From Ramlibacter tataouinensis (GTDB lineage: Bacteria > Pseudomonadota > Gammaproteobacteria > Burkholderiales > Burkholderiaceae_C), in contig DIZF01000033.1 in assembly GCA_002427815.1 (NCBI GenBank), forward strand, positions 1 to 33,631: 33,631 nt of DNA, in the 5' to 3' direction. This document shows, piece by piece, positions 1 through 8,031 of this stretch (its first letter is position 1; every line of letters begins with the position of its first letter). The notes below the pieces were generated by a model that worked only from the letters and a program-made list of their open reading frames with translations, did no database searches and was not told where the DNA came from. The position numbers and the translations under genes are program-made.

Positions 1-1212
1 GGCTATGTGGTCAATTGCCCCGAGTCGTCGGCCACCGTGATGATCGACTTGAAAGAGATCGGGCCGACCTATTACTTCGCGCCGCCCCGGGTATTCGAAG
101 CCATGCTCACAACCGTGATGATCCGGATGGAGGACGCCGGCTGGATCAAGCGCAGGATGTTCAATGGCTTCATGGATGTGGCCAAGCGCGTGGGCCCCTC
201 GCTGATGGACAAGAAGCCGGTTGGCGCGATCGATCGGCTGGCCTACTTCCTGGGCAACCTGTTCGTGTATGGGCCGCTGCGCAACAACCTGGGTTTTTCC
301 AGAGTGCGTGTGGCCTACACCGCCGGTGAGGCGATCGGGCCGGATCTGTTCACGTTCTACCGTTCCATCGGCATCAACCTCAAACAGCTGTACGGCTCCA
401 CCGAAACCGCGGTGTTCGTCTGCCTGCAACCCGACGATCAGGCCAAGGCCGACACGGTGGGCATCCCCATCAGCGGGGTCGAGATCAAGGTCGCCGAGAA
501 CGGCGAGGTCCTGGTGCGCTCGCCCGGGCTGCTCAAGGAGTACTACAAGAATCCCAAGGCCACTGCCGAAGTGTTGACGGCGGACGGCTGGTACCACACC
601 AGCGATGCCGGCTTCCTGGATGCCCAGGGCCATCTGAAGATCATCGACCGCGTCAAGGACGTGGGCCGCATCCGCGGCGGGGCCAACGACGGCGCCATGT
701 TCGCGCCCAAGTACGTGGAAAACAAGCTCAAGTTCTTCCCCTACATCAAGGAAGTGGTGGCCTACGGCGACGGCCGCGAGCAGGTCTGCGTGATGATCAA
801 CATCGACTTCGACGCGGTGGGCAACTGGGCCGAGCGGCGCAACCTGCCCTATGCCGGCTATACCGACCTGGCGCAAAAACCCGAGGTCTACCAGCTTGTC
901 AAGGAGTGCGTCGAGAAGGTGAACGCCGACCTGGCAGTCGACGAGCACCTGGCCGGCTCGCAGGTCAGCCGCTTCCTGATCCTGCACAAGGAACTGGACG
1001 CGGACGACGGCGAGCTGACCCGCACCAACAAGGTCCGGCGCGGCTTCATCGCGGAGAAATACCAGGTGCTTGTCGACGCCCTGTACGGCGGCAAGAGCGA
1101 GCAGTTCATCGACACCCAGGTGAAATTCGAAGACGGGCGCACCGGCAGCATCAGCGCCACGCTGAAGATCGACGACACCCGGACGTTCACTACCGTAAAG
1201 GCCGCAGCATGA
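1..1212 (+). CDS. Long-chain acyl-CoA synthetase family protein (AMP-binding), 5' end cut by window
   Basis: The reading frame is open from base 1, so the N-terminal part lies outside the window; the GTG at 7 is only an internal codon. The visible ~404 residues are the C-terminal part of an ANL-superfamily adenylate-forming enzyme, which activates a carboxylic acid with ATP and joins it to CoA. Visible motifs: A5 'YGSTETAVF' near 370-420, A7 'GWYHTSDAGFLD' near 590, A8 'DRVKDVGRIRGG' near 650, and the C-terminal lysine motif 'LTRTNKVRRGF' near 1020. The spacing is that of the long-chain fatty-acid (FAA1-like) group. Its TGA overlaps the ATG of the next gene (ATGA), so it is cotranslated with the Liv-type importer. 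The substrate is unknown; an aromatic or medium-chain acid is possible. Confidence 0.9.
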   Translation, partial: GYVVNCPESSATVMIDLKEIGPTYYFAPPRVFEAMLTTVMIRMEDAGWIKRRMFNGFMDVAKRVGPSLMDKKPVGAIDRLAYFLGNLFVYGPLRNNLGFSRVRVAYTAGEAIGPDLFTFYRSIGINLKQLYGSTETAVFVCLQPDDQAKADTVGIPISGVEIKVAENGEVLVRSPGLLKEYYKNPKATAEVLTADGWYHTSDAGFLDAQGHLKIIDRVKDVGRIRGGANDGAMFAPKYVENKLKFFPYIKEVVAYGDGREQVCVMINIDFDAVGNWAERRNLPYAGYTDLAQKPEVYQLVKECVEKVNADLAVDEHLAGSQVSRFLILHKELDADDGELTRTNKVRRGFIAEKYQVLVDALYGGKSEQFIDTQVKFEDGRTGSISATLKIDDTRTFTTVKAAA

Positions 1213-2090
1213 GCAGCATCACCTTGCGGGCCGAACCGGGCGCGGCCGTGCCGCCGGAAATGGCAGCGCGCCTGGTCGAGCAGACCAGCGCCAACCAGCC
1301 GCTCGCGCCGGGTCGCATGGTCGGAGAGGTCATTCTCGATGTGCAGAACATTTCGCTCAGTTTCGGCGGGGTCAAGGCCCTGGCCGACATTTCCTTCAAT
1401 GTGAAAGAGCATGAGATCCGCGCCATCATCGGTCCCAACGGCGCCGGCAAGAGTTCGCTGCTCAATTGCATCAACGGCGTGTACCAGCCGCAGCAAGGCT
1501 CGATCAGCTTCCGCGGCAAGACCTTCAAGCACATGAACAGCCACCAGGTGGCCGTGATGGGCGTGGCCCGCACCTTCCAGAGCCTGGCCCTGTTCAAGGG
1601 CATGAGCGTGCTCGACAACATCATGACCGGGCGCAACCTGCGCATCAAGAGCAACCTGTTCCTGCAGGCCCTGCGCATCGGGCCGGCGGAAAAAGAGGAG
1701 ATGCGGCACCGCGAATTCGTCGAGCACATCATCGACTTCCTGGAAATCCAGGCGCACCGCAAGACCCCGGTCGGGCAACTGCCTTATGGGTTGCAGAAGC
1801 GCGTCGACCTGGGCCGCGCGCTGGCGATGGAGCCGCAGGTGCTGCTGCTGGACGAACCCATGGCCGGCATGAACGTGGAAGAGAAGCAGGACATGTGCCG
1901 CTTCGTCCTCGACGTGAACGACGAGTTCGGGACCACCGTGGTGCTGATCGAGCACGACATGGGAGTGGTGATGGACATCAGCGACCGGGTCGTGGTGCTC
2001 GACTACGGCAAGAAGATCGGCGACGGCACGCCGGGTGAAGTTCGCAACAATCCGGACGTCATCAAGGCGTACCTCGGCACATCGAGCTAG
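1209..2090 (+). CDS. livG: Branched-chain amino acid-type ABC transporter ATP-binding protein (LivG family)
   Basis: Cytoplasmic ATPase of a HAAT-family importer, 293 aa. The ATG at 1209 overlaps the upstream stop as ATGA. Walker A 'GPNGAGKSS' is at residues 75-83, the signature is the LivG-style variant 'LPYGLQKR' at 191-198, Walker B 'VLLLDEP' at 211-217 and the H-loop His is at about 249 in 'LIEHDMG'. About 38 residues precede the usual family start; they are polar and unrecognised, and are included because the overlap fixes the start. The next gene, livH, starts 11 nt after the stop. The symbol denotes the family; branched-chain amino acids need not be the substrate, since CoA-ligase genes flank the system. 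Confidence 0.95.
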   Translation: MSSITLRAEPGAAVPPEMAARLVEQTSANQPLAPGRMVGEVILDVQNISLSFGGVKALADISFNVKEHEIRAIIGPNGAGKSSLLNCINGVYQPQQGSISFRGKTFKHMNSHQVAVMGVARTFQSLALFKGMSVLDNIMTGRNLRIKSNLFLQALRIGPAEKEEMRHREFVEHIIDFLEIQAHRKTPVGQLPYGLQKRVDLGRALAMEPQVLLLDEPMAGMNVEEKQDMCRFVLDVNDEFGTTVVLIEHDMGVVMDISDRVVVLDYGKKIGDGTPGEVRNNPDVIKAYLGTSS

Positions 2091-2101
2091 GACTCAAGAC
2101 C

Positions 2102-3031
2102 ATGGGATTCTTTCTGGAAACGGTGCTCGGGGGCCTGATGGCCGGCATGCTGTATTCGCTGGTGGCGCTCGGCTTCGTGCTGATCTTCAAGGCGTCCGGC
2201 GTGTTCAACTTCGCGCAGGGCGCAATGGTGCTGTTCGCGGCGCTGGCGATGGCACGCTTTGCCGAATGGTTCCCGCAATACACGGGCATCCAAAGCGTCC
2301 TGTTGGCCAACCTGGTGGCCTTTGCGGGGGCAGGCGCCGTGATGTTCGTGGCAGCCTGGATCATCGAGCGGCTGGTATTGCGCCATCTGGTCAATCAGGA
2401 AGCCGCGACCCTGCTGATGGCCACGCTGGGCATCGCCTACTTCCTGGAGGGCCTGGGTCAGGGAATATTTGGCAACGACATCTACAAGATCGACATCGGC
2501 ATGCCCAAGGAGCCGATCATGGCGTTCGAGTCCGTATTCGACGGCGGCATCCTGATCAACAAGGAAGATCTCTATGCGGCACTCATCGCCGCCGTGCTGG
2601 TGGCGGCGCTGAGCCTGTTTTTCCAGAAGACCGCCACGGGCCGGGCGCTGCGCGCCGTGGCCGACGACCACCAGGCCGCCCAGTCGATCGGCATTCCGCT
2701 CAACCGCATCTGGGTGATCGTGTGGTGCGTGGCCGGGGTGGTGGCACTGGTGGCGGGGATGATCTGGGGCAGCAAGCTGGGCGTGCAATTCTCGCTCACC
2801 ACGGTGGCCCTTCGCGCGTTGCCGGTGGTCATCCTGGGAGGGCTGACCTCCGTGCCCGGCGCCATCGTGGGAGGCCTCATCATCGGCGTGGGCGAGAAGC
2901 TTTCCGAGGTGTACCTGGGGCACTTCGTGGGCGGAGGCATCGAGATCTGGTTTGCCTACGTCCTCGCGCTCGGTTTCCTGCTGATCCGGCCGCAAGGGCT
3001 GTTCGGCGAAAAGATTATCGACAGGGTATGA
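2102..3031 (+). CDS. livH: Branched-chain amino acid-type ABC transporter permease (LivH family)
   Basis: Inner-membrane permease of 309 aa, the usual length for LivH. The N-terminus 'FLETVLGGLMAGMLYSLVAL' is the typical first membrane segment with the Gly-rich 'GLMAGMLYSL' motif, followed by 'FKASGVFNFAQGAMVLF', characteristic of the family. The cytoplasmic coupling region 'TATGRALRAVADDHQAAQSI' (the EAA-like loop touching the ATPases) lies near residues 175-195. The segment 'VILGGLTSVPGAIVGGLIIG' near 240-260 is also diagnostic. It is the second gene of the five-gene importer and is followed by a 104-nt gap with a small hairpin before livM. Confidence 0.95.
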   Translation: MGFFLETVLGGLMAGMLYSLVALGFVLIFKASGVFNFAQGAMVLFAALAMARFAEWFPQYTGIQSVLLANLVAFAGAGAVMFVAAWIIERLVLRHLVNQEAATLLMATLGIAYFLEGLGQGIFGNDIYKIDIGMPKEPIMAFESVFDGGILINKEDLYAALIAAVLVAALSLFFQKTATGRALRAVADDHQAAQSIGIPLNRIWVIVWCVAGVVALVAGMIWGSKLGVQFSLTTVALRALPVVILGGLTSVPGAIVGGLIIGVGEKLSEVYLGHFVGGGIEIWFAYVLALGFLLIRPQGLFGEKIIDRV

Positions 3032-3062
3032 AATACCCGCCGGTAATTTTTCAGCGGAGACT

Positions 3063-3081
3063 GACTTTGCGCAGCAAAGTC
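3063..3081 (+). repeat. Hairpin in the livH-livM gap
   Basis: Perfect 8-bp inverted repeat GACTTTGC / GCAAAGTC around a 3-nt loop, in the 104-nt gap between livH and livM. There is no T tract, so it is not a standard terminator. In mRNA it could affect stability or the relative expression of the two permeases. Function is inferred from position only. Confidence 0.5.
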
Positions 3082-3135
3082 AAGCGCAGCGTGTCGTAGC
3101 TAAAAGATCAACGATCGCAATTATCGAGACACCCC

Positions 3136-4212
3136 ATGCTCTATCGTGAAAACGGCCAGTTCAAGACGACGTATCGCTCTGACCAGCAGATCTTTGGGAT
3201 CGCGCAGGACAGGTACTTCGTCCTCGCGCTGATCGCCTTTGCCTTTCTGGGCGTGCCGATGCTGGGCGACGAATACCTTTTTCGGGCCATCCTGACTCCC
3301 TTTCTCATCATGTCGCTGGCCGCGCTCGGCGTGAACGTGCTGGTGGGCTATTGCGGCCAGATCTCACTGGGCTCGGGCGCCTTCATGGCCGTGGGTGCCT
3401 ACGCGTCGTACAACTTCTTCGTGCGCATTCCGGGAATGCCCCTGATTCCGGCCATCGTCCTGGGCGGCTTGTGCGCCACCGCGTTCGGCATCCTGTTCGG
3501 TTTGCCCAGCCTGCGCGTCAAGGGTCTGTATCTGGCGGTGGCCACCCTGGCGGCCCAGTTCTTCAGCGACTGGATGTTCCTGCGCGTCAAGTGGTTCACC
3601 AACAATTCTTCGTCGGGATCGGTCTCGGTTTCGGGCCTTCAGGTTCTGGGATGGCCGATCGAAGGTCCGGTCCCCAAATACCTGTTCTGCCTCAGCCTGC
3701 TGGTCGTCATTGCCCTGCTGACCAAGAACCTCGTGCGCAGCGCAATCGGCCGGGAATGGATGGCCATTCGCGACATGGACGTCGCGGCGGCAGTCATCGG
3801 CATTCGCCCGATGTTTGCCAAGCTCAGCGCTTTCGCCGTCAGCTCGTTCATCATCGGCGTGTCCGGGGCGCTGTGGGCCTTCGTCTACCTGGGTGCGTGG
3901 GAGCCGGCCGCGTTCTCGGTGGACCTGTCCTTCAAGCTCCTGTTCATGGTCATCATCGGCGGCCTGGGCTCCATCATGGGGAGCTTCTTCGGCGCCGCAT
4001 TCATCGTGGTGCTGCCCATCGCATTGAATCAGTTTCTGCCCGTGCTGGGCAGAACCCTGGGCGTGAACATCTCGACCGCAGCCGCTTCACATGCCGAACT
4101 CATGATCTTCGGCGCGCTGATCGTCTGGTTCCTGATCGTCGAACCGCATGGCCTGGCCAAGCTGTGGTCCACCGGCAAGCAGAAGCTGCGCCTGTGGCCG
4201 TTCCCGCACTGA
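3136..4212 (+). CDS. livM: Branched-chain amino acid-type ABC transporter permease (LivM family)
   Basis: Second inner-membrane permease, 358 aa, with about eight to ten hydrophobic segments. The family stretch 'VNVLVGYCGQISLGSGAFMA' lies near residues 65-85, the coupling loop 'RSAIGREWMAIRDMDVAAAV' near 205-225, and 'FMVIIGGLGSIMGSFFGAAF' near 270-290. The N-terminal ~30 residues before the first membrane segment are hydrophilic, as usual for LivM. It pairs with the LivH protein to form the translocation channel. The binding-protein gene begins 47 nt downstream. Confidence 0.95.
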   Translation: MLYRENGQFKTTYRSDQQIFGIAQDRYFVLALIAFAFLGVPMLGDEYLFRAILTPFLIMSLAALGVNVLVGYCGQISLGSGAFMAVGAYASYNFFVRIPGMPLIPAIVLGGLCATAFGILFGLPSLRVKGLYLAVATLAAQFFSDWMFLRVKWFTNNSSSGSVSVSGLQVLGWPIEGPVPKYLFCLSLLVVIALLTKNLVRSAIGREWMAIRDMDVAAAVIGIRPMFAKLSAFAVSSFIIGVSGALWAFVYLGAWEPAAFSVDLSFKLLFMVIIGGLGSIMGSFFGAAFIVVLPIALNQFLPVLGRTLGVNISTAAASHAELMIFGALIVWFLIVEPHGLAKLWSTGKQKLRLWPFPH

Positions 4213-4259
4213 TGCCCCGCTTTCTTCGCCCCGCTTCAAGTTCATCAAAAGGAGACACC

Positions 4260-5588
4260 ATGAAGCTTTCCAGACTCTTGATCGCCGCCGCCGTCCTGGC
4301 GGCGGGCGCGTCCGCGCTGACCACCAGCGCGTTCGCACAAGCCAAGGAGCAGTTCTTTCCGCTCCTGGTTTACCGCACCGGCGCCTACGCCCCCAACGGC
4401 ACACCGTGGGCCAACGGCAAGCAGGACTATCTCAAACTGGTCAACGCGCGCGACGGCGGCGTCAATGGGGTGAAGCTCACCTACGAGGAGTGCGAAACCG
4501 CCTACGACACGGCCCGTGGCGTGGAATGCTATGAGCGTCTCAAGGGCAAGACCAACACCTTGTTCGAACCGCAGTCCACCGGGATCACGTTCGCGCTGAC
4601 CGACAAGGCGCCGGGCGACAAGATGCCGATTCTCACCGTGGGTTACGGCCTGGCCGCATCGCAGGATGGCGGCGTCTTCAAGTGGAACTTCCCGATCCTG
4701 GGCAGCTACTGGACGGGCGCCGATGTGCTGATCCAGCACATCGCCAAGAAAGAGGGTGGCTTCGACAAGCTCAAAGGCAAGAAGATCGCGCTGGTCTATC
4801 ACGACAGCCCGTTCGGCAAGGAGCCGATCGCGCTGCTGCAGGAACGCGCCAAGATGCATGGCTTCGAACTGCAGCTGTTGCCGGTAACCGCACCCGGCGT
4901 CGAGCAGAAAGCGACCTGGCTGCAGGTGCGCCAGTCGCGTCCTGATTACGTGCTTCTGTGGGGCTGGGGCGTGATGAATTCCACGGCGCTCAAGGAAGCG
5001 CAAGCCACCGGCTACCCGCGCGAAAAGATGTACGGCGTCTGGTGGTCGGGTGCCGAACCCGATGTGAAGGACGTCGGCATGGGCGCCAAGGGATACAACG
5101 CGCTGGCACTGCAACACGGCGCCGACCACGGTTCCAAGGTGGTGCAGGACATCATCAAGTACGTGCACGACAAGGGTCAGGGATCCGGCCCCAGGGACGA
5201 GGTGGGTCAGGTCCTGTACATGCGCGGACTGATCATCCAGATGCTCGGCGTCGAAGCGGTGCGGCGTGCGCAGGAGCGTTTCGGCAAGGGCAAGGTCATG
5301 AACACCGAACAGGTGCGCTGGGGCCTTGAGAACCTGAACCTGGACCAGAAGAAGCTCGATGCCTTGGGTTTTGCCGGCGTGATGCGGCCCGTCAGCACTT
5401 CCTGCCAGGACCACATGGGTTCGACCTGGGCCCGCATCCACACCTGGGACGGCAAGAAGTGGGAGTTTTCCTCCGACTGGTACCAGGCCGACGAGCAGAT
5501 CCTCAAGCCGATGATCAAGGCCGCAGCGGACAAGTACGCGGTCGAGAAAAAACTGACGCGGCGCACGCCTTCGGATTGCCAGTCGTAA
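4260..5588 (+). CDS. ABC transporter substrate-binding protein, Liv/HAAT type (Peripla_BP_6)
   Basis: Periplasmic receptor for the Liv-type importer, 442 aa, long for LivK/J (about 370) but normal for the organic-acid branch of the family. The start at 4260 follows a strong AAAGGAGA at 4248-4255. An N-terminal signal peptide covers about residues 1-27: Lys/Arg, a hydrophobic run of Ala/Leu, then cleavage near 'SAFAQA'. The family pattern 'LVYRTGAYAPNGTPWANG' follows, then 'KKIALVYHDSPFGKEPI' in the middle. A C-terminal pair of Cys (in 'SCQDHM' and 'DCQS') could form a disulfide. The 3' end overlaps a hairpin at the stop codon. The ligand cannot be predicted; neighbours suggest a carboxylic acid. 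Confidence 0.93.
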   Translation: MKLSRLLIAAAVLAAGASALTTSAFAQAKEQFFPLLVYRTGAYAPNGTPWANGKQDYLKLVNARDGGVNGVKLTYEECETAYDTARGVECYERLKGKTNTLFEPQSTGITFALTDKAPGDKMPILTVGYGLAASQDGGVFKWNFPILGSYWTGADVLIQHIAKKEGGFDKLKGKKIALVYHDSPFGKEPIALLQERAKMHGFELQLLPVTAPGVEQKATWLQVRQSRPDYVLLWGWGVMNSTALKEAQATGYPREKMYGVWWSGAEPDVKDVGMGAKGYNALALQHGADHGSKVVQDIIKYVHDKGQGSGPRDEVGQVLYMRGLIIQMLGVEAVRRAQERFGKGKVMNTEQVRWGLENLNLDQKKLDALGFAGVMRPVSTSCQDHMGSTWARIHTWDGKKWEFSSDWYQADEQILKPMIKAAADKYAVEKKLTRRTPSDCQS

Positions 5589-5709
5589 GACTGGCAATCG
5601 CCGGCGTACCGCGGTACTGACGGCACCCTCCCCCAACCCCTCCCGCCAGGCGGGAGGGGCAGCGGCTCCAAAGGAGCCGCCAATCGAAAGGCATGAGTCT
5701 TTCGATTGG
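5574..5709 (+). repeat. Cluster of four hairpins between the binding-protein gene and livF
   Basis: Four perfect inverted repeats follow each other in 136 nt. (a) 5574-5584/5589-5599: 11-bp arms GATTGCCAGTC / GACTGGCAATC around GTAA, which contains the stop codon. (b) 5637-5647/5649-5659: 11-bp arms CCCCTCCCGCC / GGCGGGAGGGG with a 1-nt centre. (c) 5662-5669/5673-5680: GCGGCTCC / GGAGCCGC. (d) 5680-5690/5699-5709: 11-bp CCAATCGAAAG / CTTTCGATTGG around 8 nt. None has a T tract. The C-rich element (b) looks like a repeated extragenic palindrome I associate with Comamonadaceae. A role in mRNA stabilisation, giving excess binding protein, is an inference. Confidence 0.8.
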
Positions 5710-5725
5710 TGAACACAGGAAACGC

Positions 5726-6535
5726 ATGGACTCGAAAAACATCGTTCTCAACGTCAACGGCATCGAGGTCATCTACAACCATGTGATCCTCGTGCTGAAG
5801 GGCGTCTCATTGCAGGTTCCAGAAGGCGGCATCGTGGCCATTCTGGGCGGCAACGGCGCGGGCAAGACCACGACTTTGCGCGCCGTGTCCAACCTGCTCA
5901 AGGGCGAGCGCGGTGCGGTCACCAAAGGCTCGATCGAACTGCGGGGCGAGCGGATCGAAAACCTGTCGCCCTCCGACCTGGTGCAGCGCGGCGTGGTGCA
6001 GGTGATGGAGGGGCGCCATTGCTTCGCCCACCTCACCATCGAAGAAAACCTTCTGACGGGCGCCTACACGAGGTCCAGCAAGGCCGAGATCGCCGCCAAT
6101 CTGGAGAAGGTCTACAGCTATTTCACCCGCTTGAAAACGCGCCGCAGCTCGCAGGCTGCCTATACCTCGGGCGGGGAACAGCAGATGTGCGCCATCGGCC
6201 GGGCCCTGATGGCGAACCCGAGCATGGTGCTGCTCGACGAGCCTTCCATGGGGCTGGCACCCCAGATCGTGCAGGAAGTGTTCGAGATCGTGAAGGACCT
6301 CAACGCCAAGGAGCGGGTCACCTTCCTGCTGGCCGAGCAGAACACCAACATGGCGCTGAAATACTCGGACTACGGCTACATCATGGAGATCGGTCGCGTG
6401 GTCATGGACGGCCCCGCCGCCGAGCTGGCCACCAACGAGGATGTCAAGGAGTTCTACCTGGGCGTGGGCGGGGGCGAGCGCAAGAGCTTCCGCGACGTCA
6501 AGAGCTACAAGCGGCGCAAGCGCTGGCTGGCTTAA
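5726..6535 (+). CDS. livF: Branched-chain amino acid-type ABC transporter ATP-binding protein (LivF family)
   Basis: Second cytoplasmic ATPase of the importer, 269 aa from the ATG at 5726. That start is chosen because AGGA at 5717-5720 is well placed and the family sequence 'IVLNVNGIEVIYNHVILVL' begins just after; an ATG at 5693 lies inside a hairpin. Walker A 'GGNGAGKTTT' is at residues 41-50, the signature 'TSGGEQQMCAIGRAL' near 145-160, Walker B 'MVLLDEPSMGLAP' near 167-180, and the H-loop position reads 'LLAEQNTNMAL', with Gln as usual in LivF. A C-terminal basic extension ends in 'SYKRRKRWLA'. It completes the G-H-M-K-F set. Confidence 0.95.
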   Translation: MDSKNIVLNVNGIEVIYNHVILVLKGVSLQVPEGGIVAILGGNGAGKTTTLRAVSNLLKGERGAVTKGSIELRGERIENLSPSDLVQRGVVQVMEGRHCFAHLTIEENLLTGAYTRSSKAEIAANLEKVYSYFTRLKTRRSSQAAYTSGGEQQMCAIGRALMANPSMVLLDEPSMGLAPQIVQEVFEIVKDLNAKERVTFLLAEQNTNMALKYSDYGYIMEIGRVVMDGPAAELATNEDVKEFYLGVGGGERKSFRDVKSYKRRKRWLA

Positions 6536-6640
6536 ATGACCCCCACGCTTGTCACTGCGTGTACTGCGCTGCCCCCCGAGGGGGCCCTCGCGCCTTGGGG
6601 CGGCCCGGCGGCGCTCATGGCCGTCACGTCGTGCATGGTT
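6536..6640 (+). repeat. Probable Comamonadaceae-type extragenic repeat after livF
   Basis: The 140-nt gap after livF carries a very G+C-rich stretch beginning CCCCCACGCTTGTCACTGCG, then 'GCTGCCCCCCGAGGGGGCC' (CCCCC/GGGGG hairpin around CGA) and 'GCGCCTTGGGGCGGCCCGG'. From memory this layout matches an intergenic repeat found in many copies in Acidovorax and Variovorax genomes. Only one copy is in this window, so copy number cannot be shown here. It separates the importer genes from the PaaK-like gene but has no clear terminator T tract. Confidence 0.55.
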
Positions 6641-6675
6641 GGCCGCTCGGACAAGTTTTCGCTTCGGAGCCTTTC

Positions 6676-7923
6676 ATGACTTCCTATTTCGACGCGCTTG
6701 AAACGCGCGAACCGGCGCAGCGCGAAGCTGCGCTGCTGGCGGCGCTGCCCCGGCAGGTGGCCCATGCGCAGCAGGCCTGCCTGGCCTTTGCCGAGATCCT
6801 GGCTGGAATCGATGTCGCTGGCATCACCACGCGCCAGGCATTGGCAGCTCTGCCCGTCACGCGGAAGCACGAACTCTTCGCGCGCCAGAAAGCACAGCGC
6901 GCCACCGACTGGTTCGGCGGCTTCTCGGCGCTGCGGCGAGGCCCCGGCATGCCGCGCCTTTTTTCCTCGCCGGGCCCGGTCTACGAGCCCGAGGGCGCGA
7001 GACGCGACTACTGGCGCGCCGGACGGGCCATGTACGCCGCGGGCTTCCGGTCCGGTGAGCTGGTTCACAACGCCTTCAGCTACCACATGACACCCGGCGC
7101 TTTCATCATGGAGTCGGGCGCCCACGCGGTCGGCTGTACCGTATTCCCGGCGGGAGTGGGCCAGACCGAGCAGCAGCTTCAGGCCATCGCCGAACTCAGG
7201 CCCGATGCCTACATGGGAACACCGAGCTTCCTGCGCATCCTGATCGAGAAAGCACTGGAGACCGGCGACGACATTTCCAGCATGCACAAGGGGCTGACCG
7301 GCGGCGAGGCCCTGCCGCCCACATTGCGCGACTGGTTTGCCCAACGCGGGCTGGCGGTGTACCAGAGCTACGCGACTGCCGACCTCGGCCTGATCGCTTA
7401 TGAAACCGAAGCCCGGGAAGGCCTGGTGCTGGACGAAGGCGTGATCGTGGAGATCGTGCGTCCTGGCACCGGCGACCCGGTGCCCGAGGGCGAGGTGGGC
7501 GAAGTGGTGGTCACCACGCTCAATCCCGATTACCCGCTCATCCGCTTCGGCACGGGCGACCTGTCGGCGTTGCTGCCCGGAACCTGTCCGACGGGGCGCA
7601 CCAACAACCGGATCAAGGGCTGGATGGGGCGCGCCGACCAGACCACCAAGATCCGCGGCATGTTCGTGCATCCGGGACAGGTTGCCGATATCGCGCGGCG
7701 CTTTCCCGAGGTGCTCAAGGCGCGGCTGGTGGTGAGCGGTGAGATGGCCAATGACGTGATGACGCTCAAGGTCGAAGCGGCCAGCGCCCCCCATGGGCTG
7801 GATGCGCGCATCGGCCAGGCCATCCGCGACGTCACCAAGCTGCGCGGGGACGTCCAGCTGCTCGAACCCGGCACCCTGCCCAACGACGGCAAGGTGATCG
7901 AGGACGCGCGCAGCTACAAATAA
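6676..7923 (+). CDS. PaaK-like phenylacetate-CoA ligase family protein with a degenerate ATP loop
   Basis: Adenylate-forming enzyme family, 415 aa, close to PaaK length (about 430). The start at 6676 follows GGAGCC at 6666. Recognisable elements: A5-like 'YQSYATADLGLIAYE' near residue 230, 'RFGTGDLSALLPG' near 290, 'GWMGRADQTTKIRGMFVHPG' near 317, and the C-terminal 'LPNDGKVIEDARSYK', with the catalytic-type lysine expected in 'DGK'. The phosphate-binding A3 loop, normally of the SSGTTGKPT type, should fall near residue 97; the sequence there reads 'SSPGPVYEPEG'. Either the enzyme uses a modified ATP site or it is not a classical CoA ligase. It closes the cluster of Liv importer plus two ligase-family genes, which suggests coupled uptake and activation of an acid. 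Confidence 0.85.
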   Translation: MTSYFDALETREPAQREAALLAALPRQVAHAQQACLAFAEILAGIDVAGITTRQALAALPVTRKHELFARQKAQRATDWFGGFSALRRGPGMPRLFSSPGPVYEPEGARRDYWRAGRAMYAAGFRSGELVHNAFSYHMTPGAFIMESGAHAVGCTVFPAGVGQTEQQLQAIAELRPDAYMGTPSFLRILIEKALETGDDISSMHKGLTGGEALPPTLRDWFAQRGLAVYQSYATADLGLIAYETEAREGLVLDEGVIVEIVRPGTGDPVPEGEVGEVVVTTLNPDYPLIRFGTGDLSALLPGTCPTGRTNNRIKGWMGRADQTTKIRGMFVHPGQVADIARRFPEVLKARLVVSGEMANDVMTLKVEAASAPHGLDARIGQAIRDVTKLRGDVQLLEPGTLPNDGKVIEDARSYK

Positions 7924-7981
7924 AGCGAAGGGCAGCCGGGCTTTGTCCCGGTCTCGGGTGTACGTAATTCCCGCGATGGCG

Positions 7982-8016
7982 GTGGACCGGGTCAACCGTA
8001 CCATTTATCGGTCCAC
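7982..8016 (+). promoter_or_regulatory. Inverted repeat just upstream of the first Bug gene
   Basis: GTGGACCG (7982-7989) and CGGTCCAC (8009-8016) form a perfect 8-bp inverted repeat separated by 19 nt, ending 4 nt before the AAGGAG ribosome site of the gene starting at 8032. It could be a protein-binding operator or an mRNA stem affecting ribosome access. No T tract follows. Function is inferred from position. Confidence 0.4.
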
Positions 8017-8031
8017 TTCAAGGAGCTTCAC

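Noticed and set aside
191..198. Variant signature 'LPYGLQKR' in LivG as a defect
   Set aside because: Residue numbers, not bases (the codons are at about 1779-1802). LivG-family ATPases commonly have a Tyr-containing non-LSGGQ signature, so this is within normal variation.
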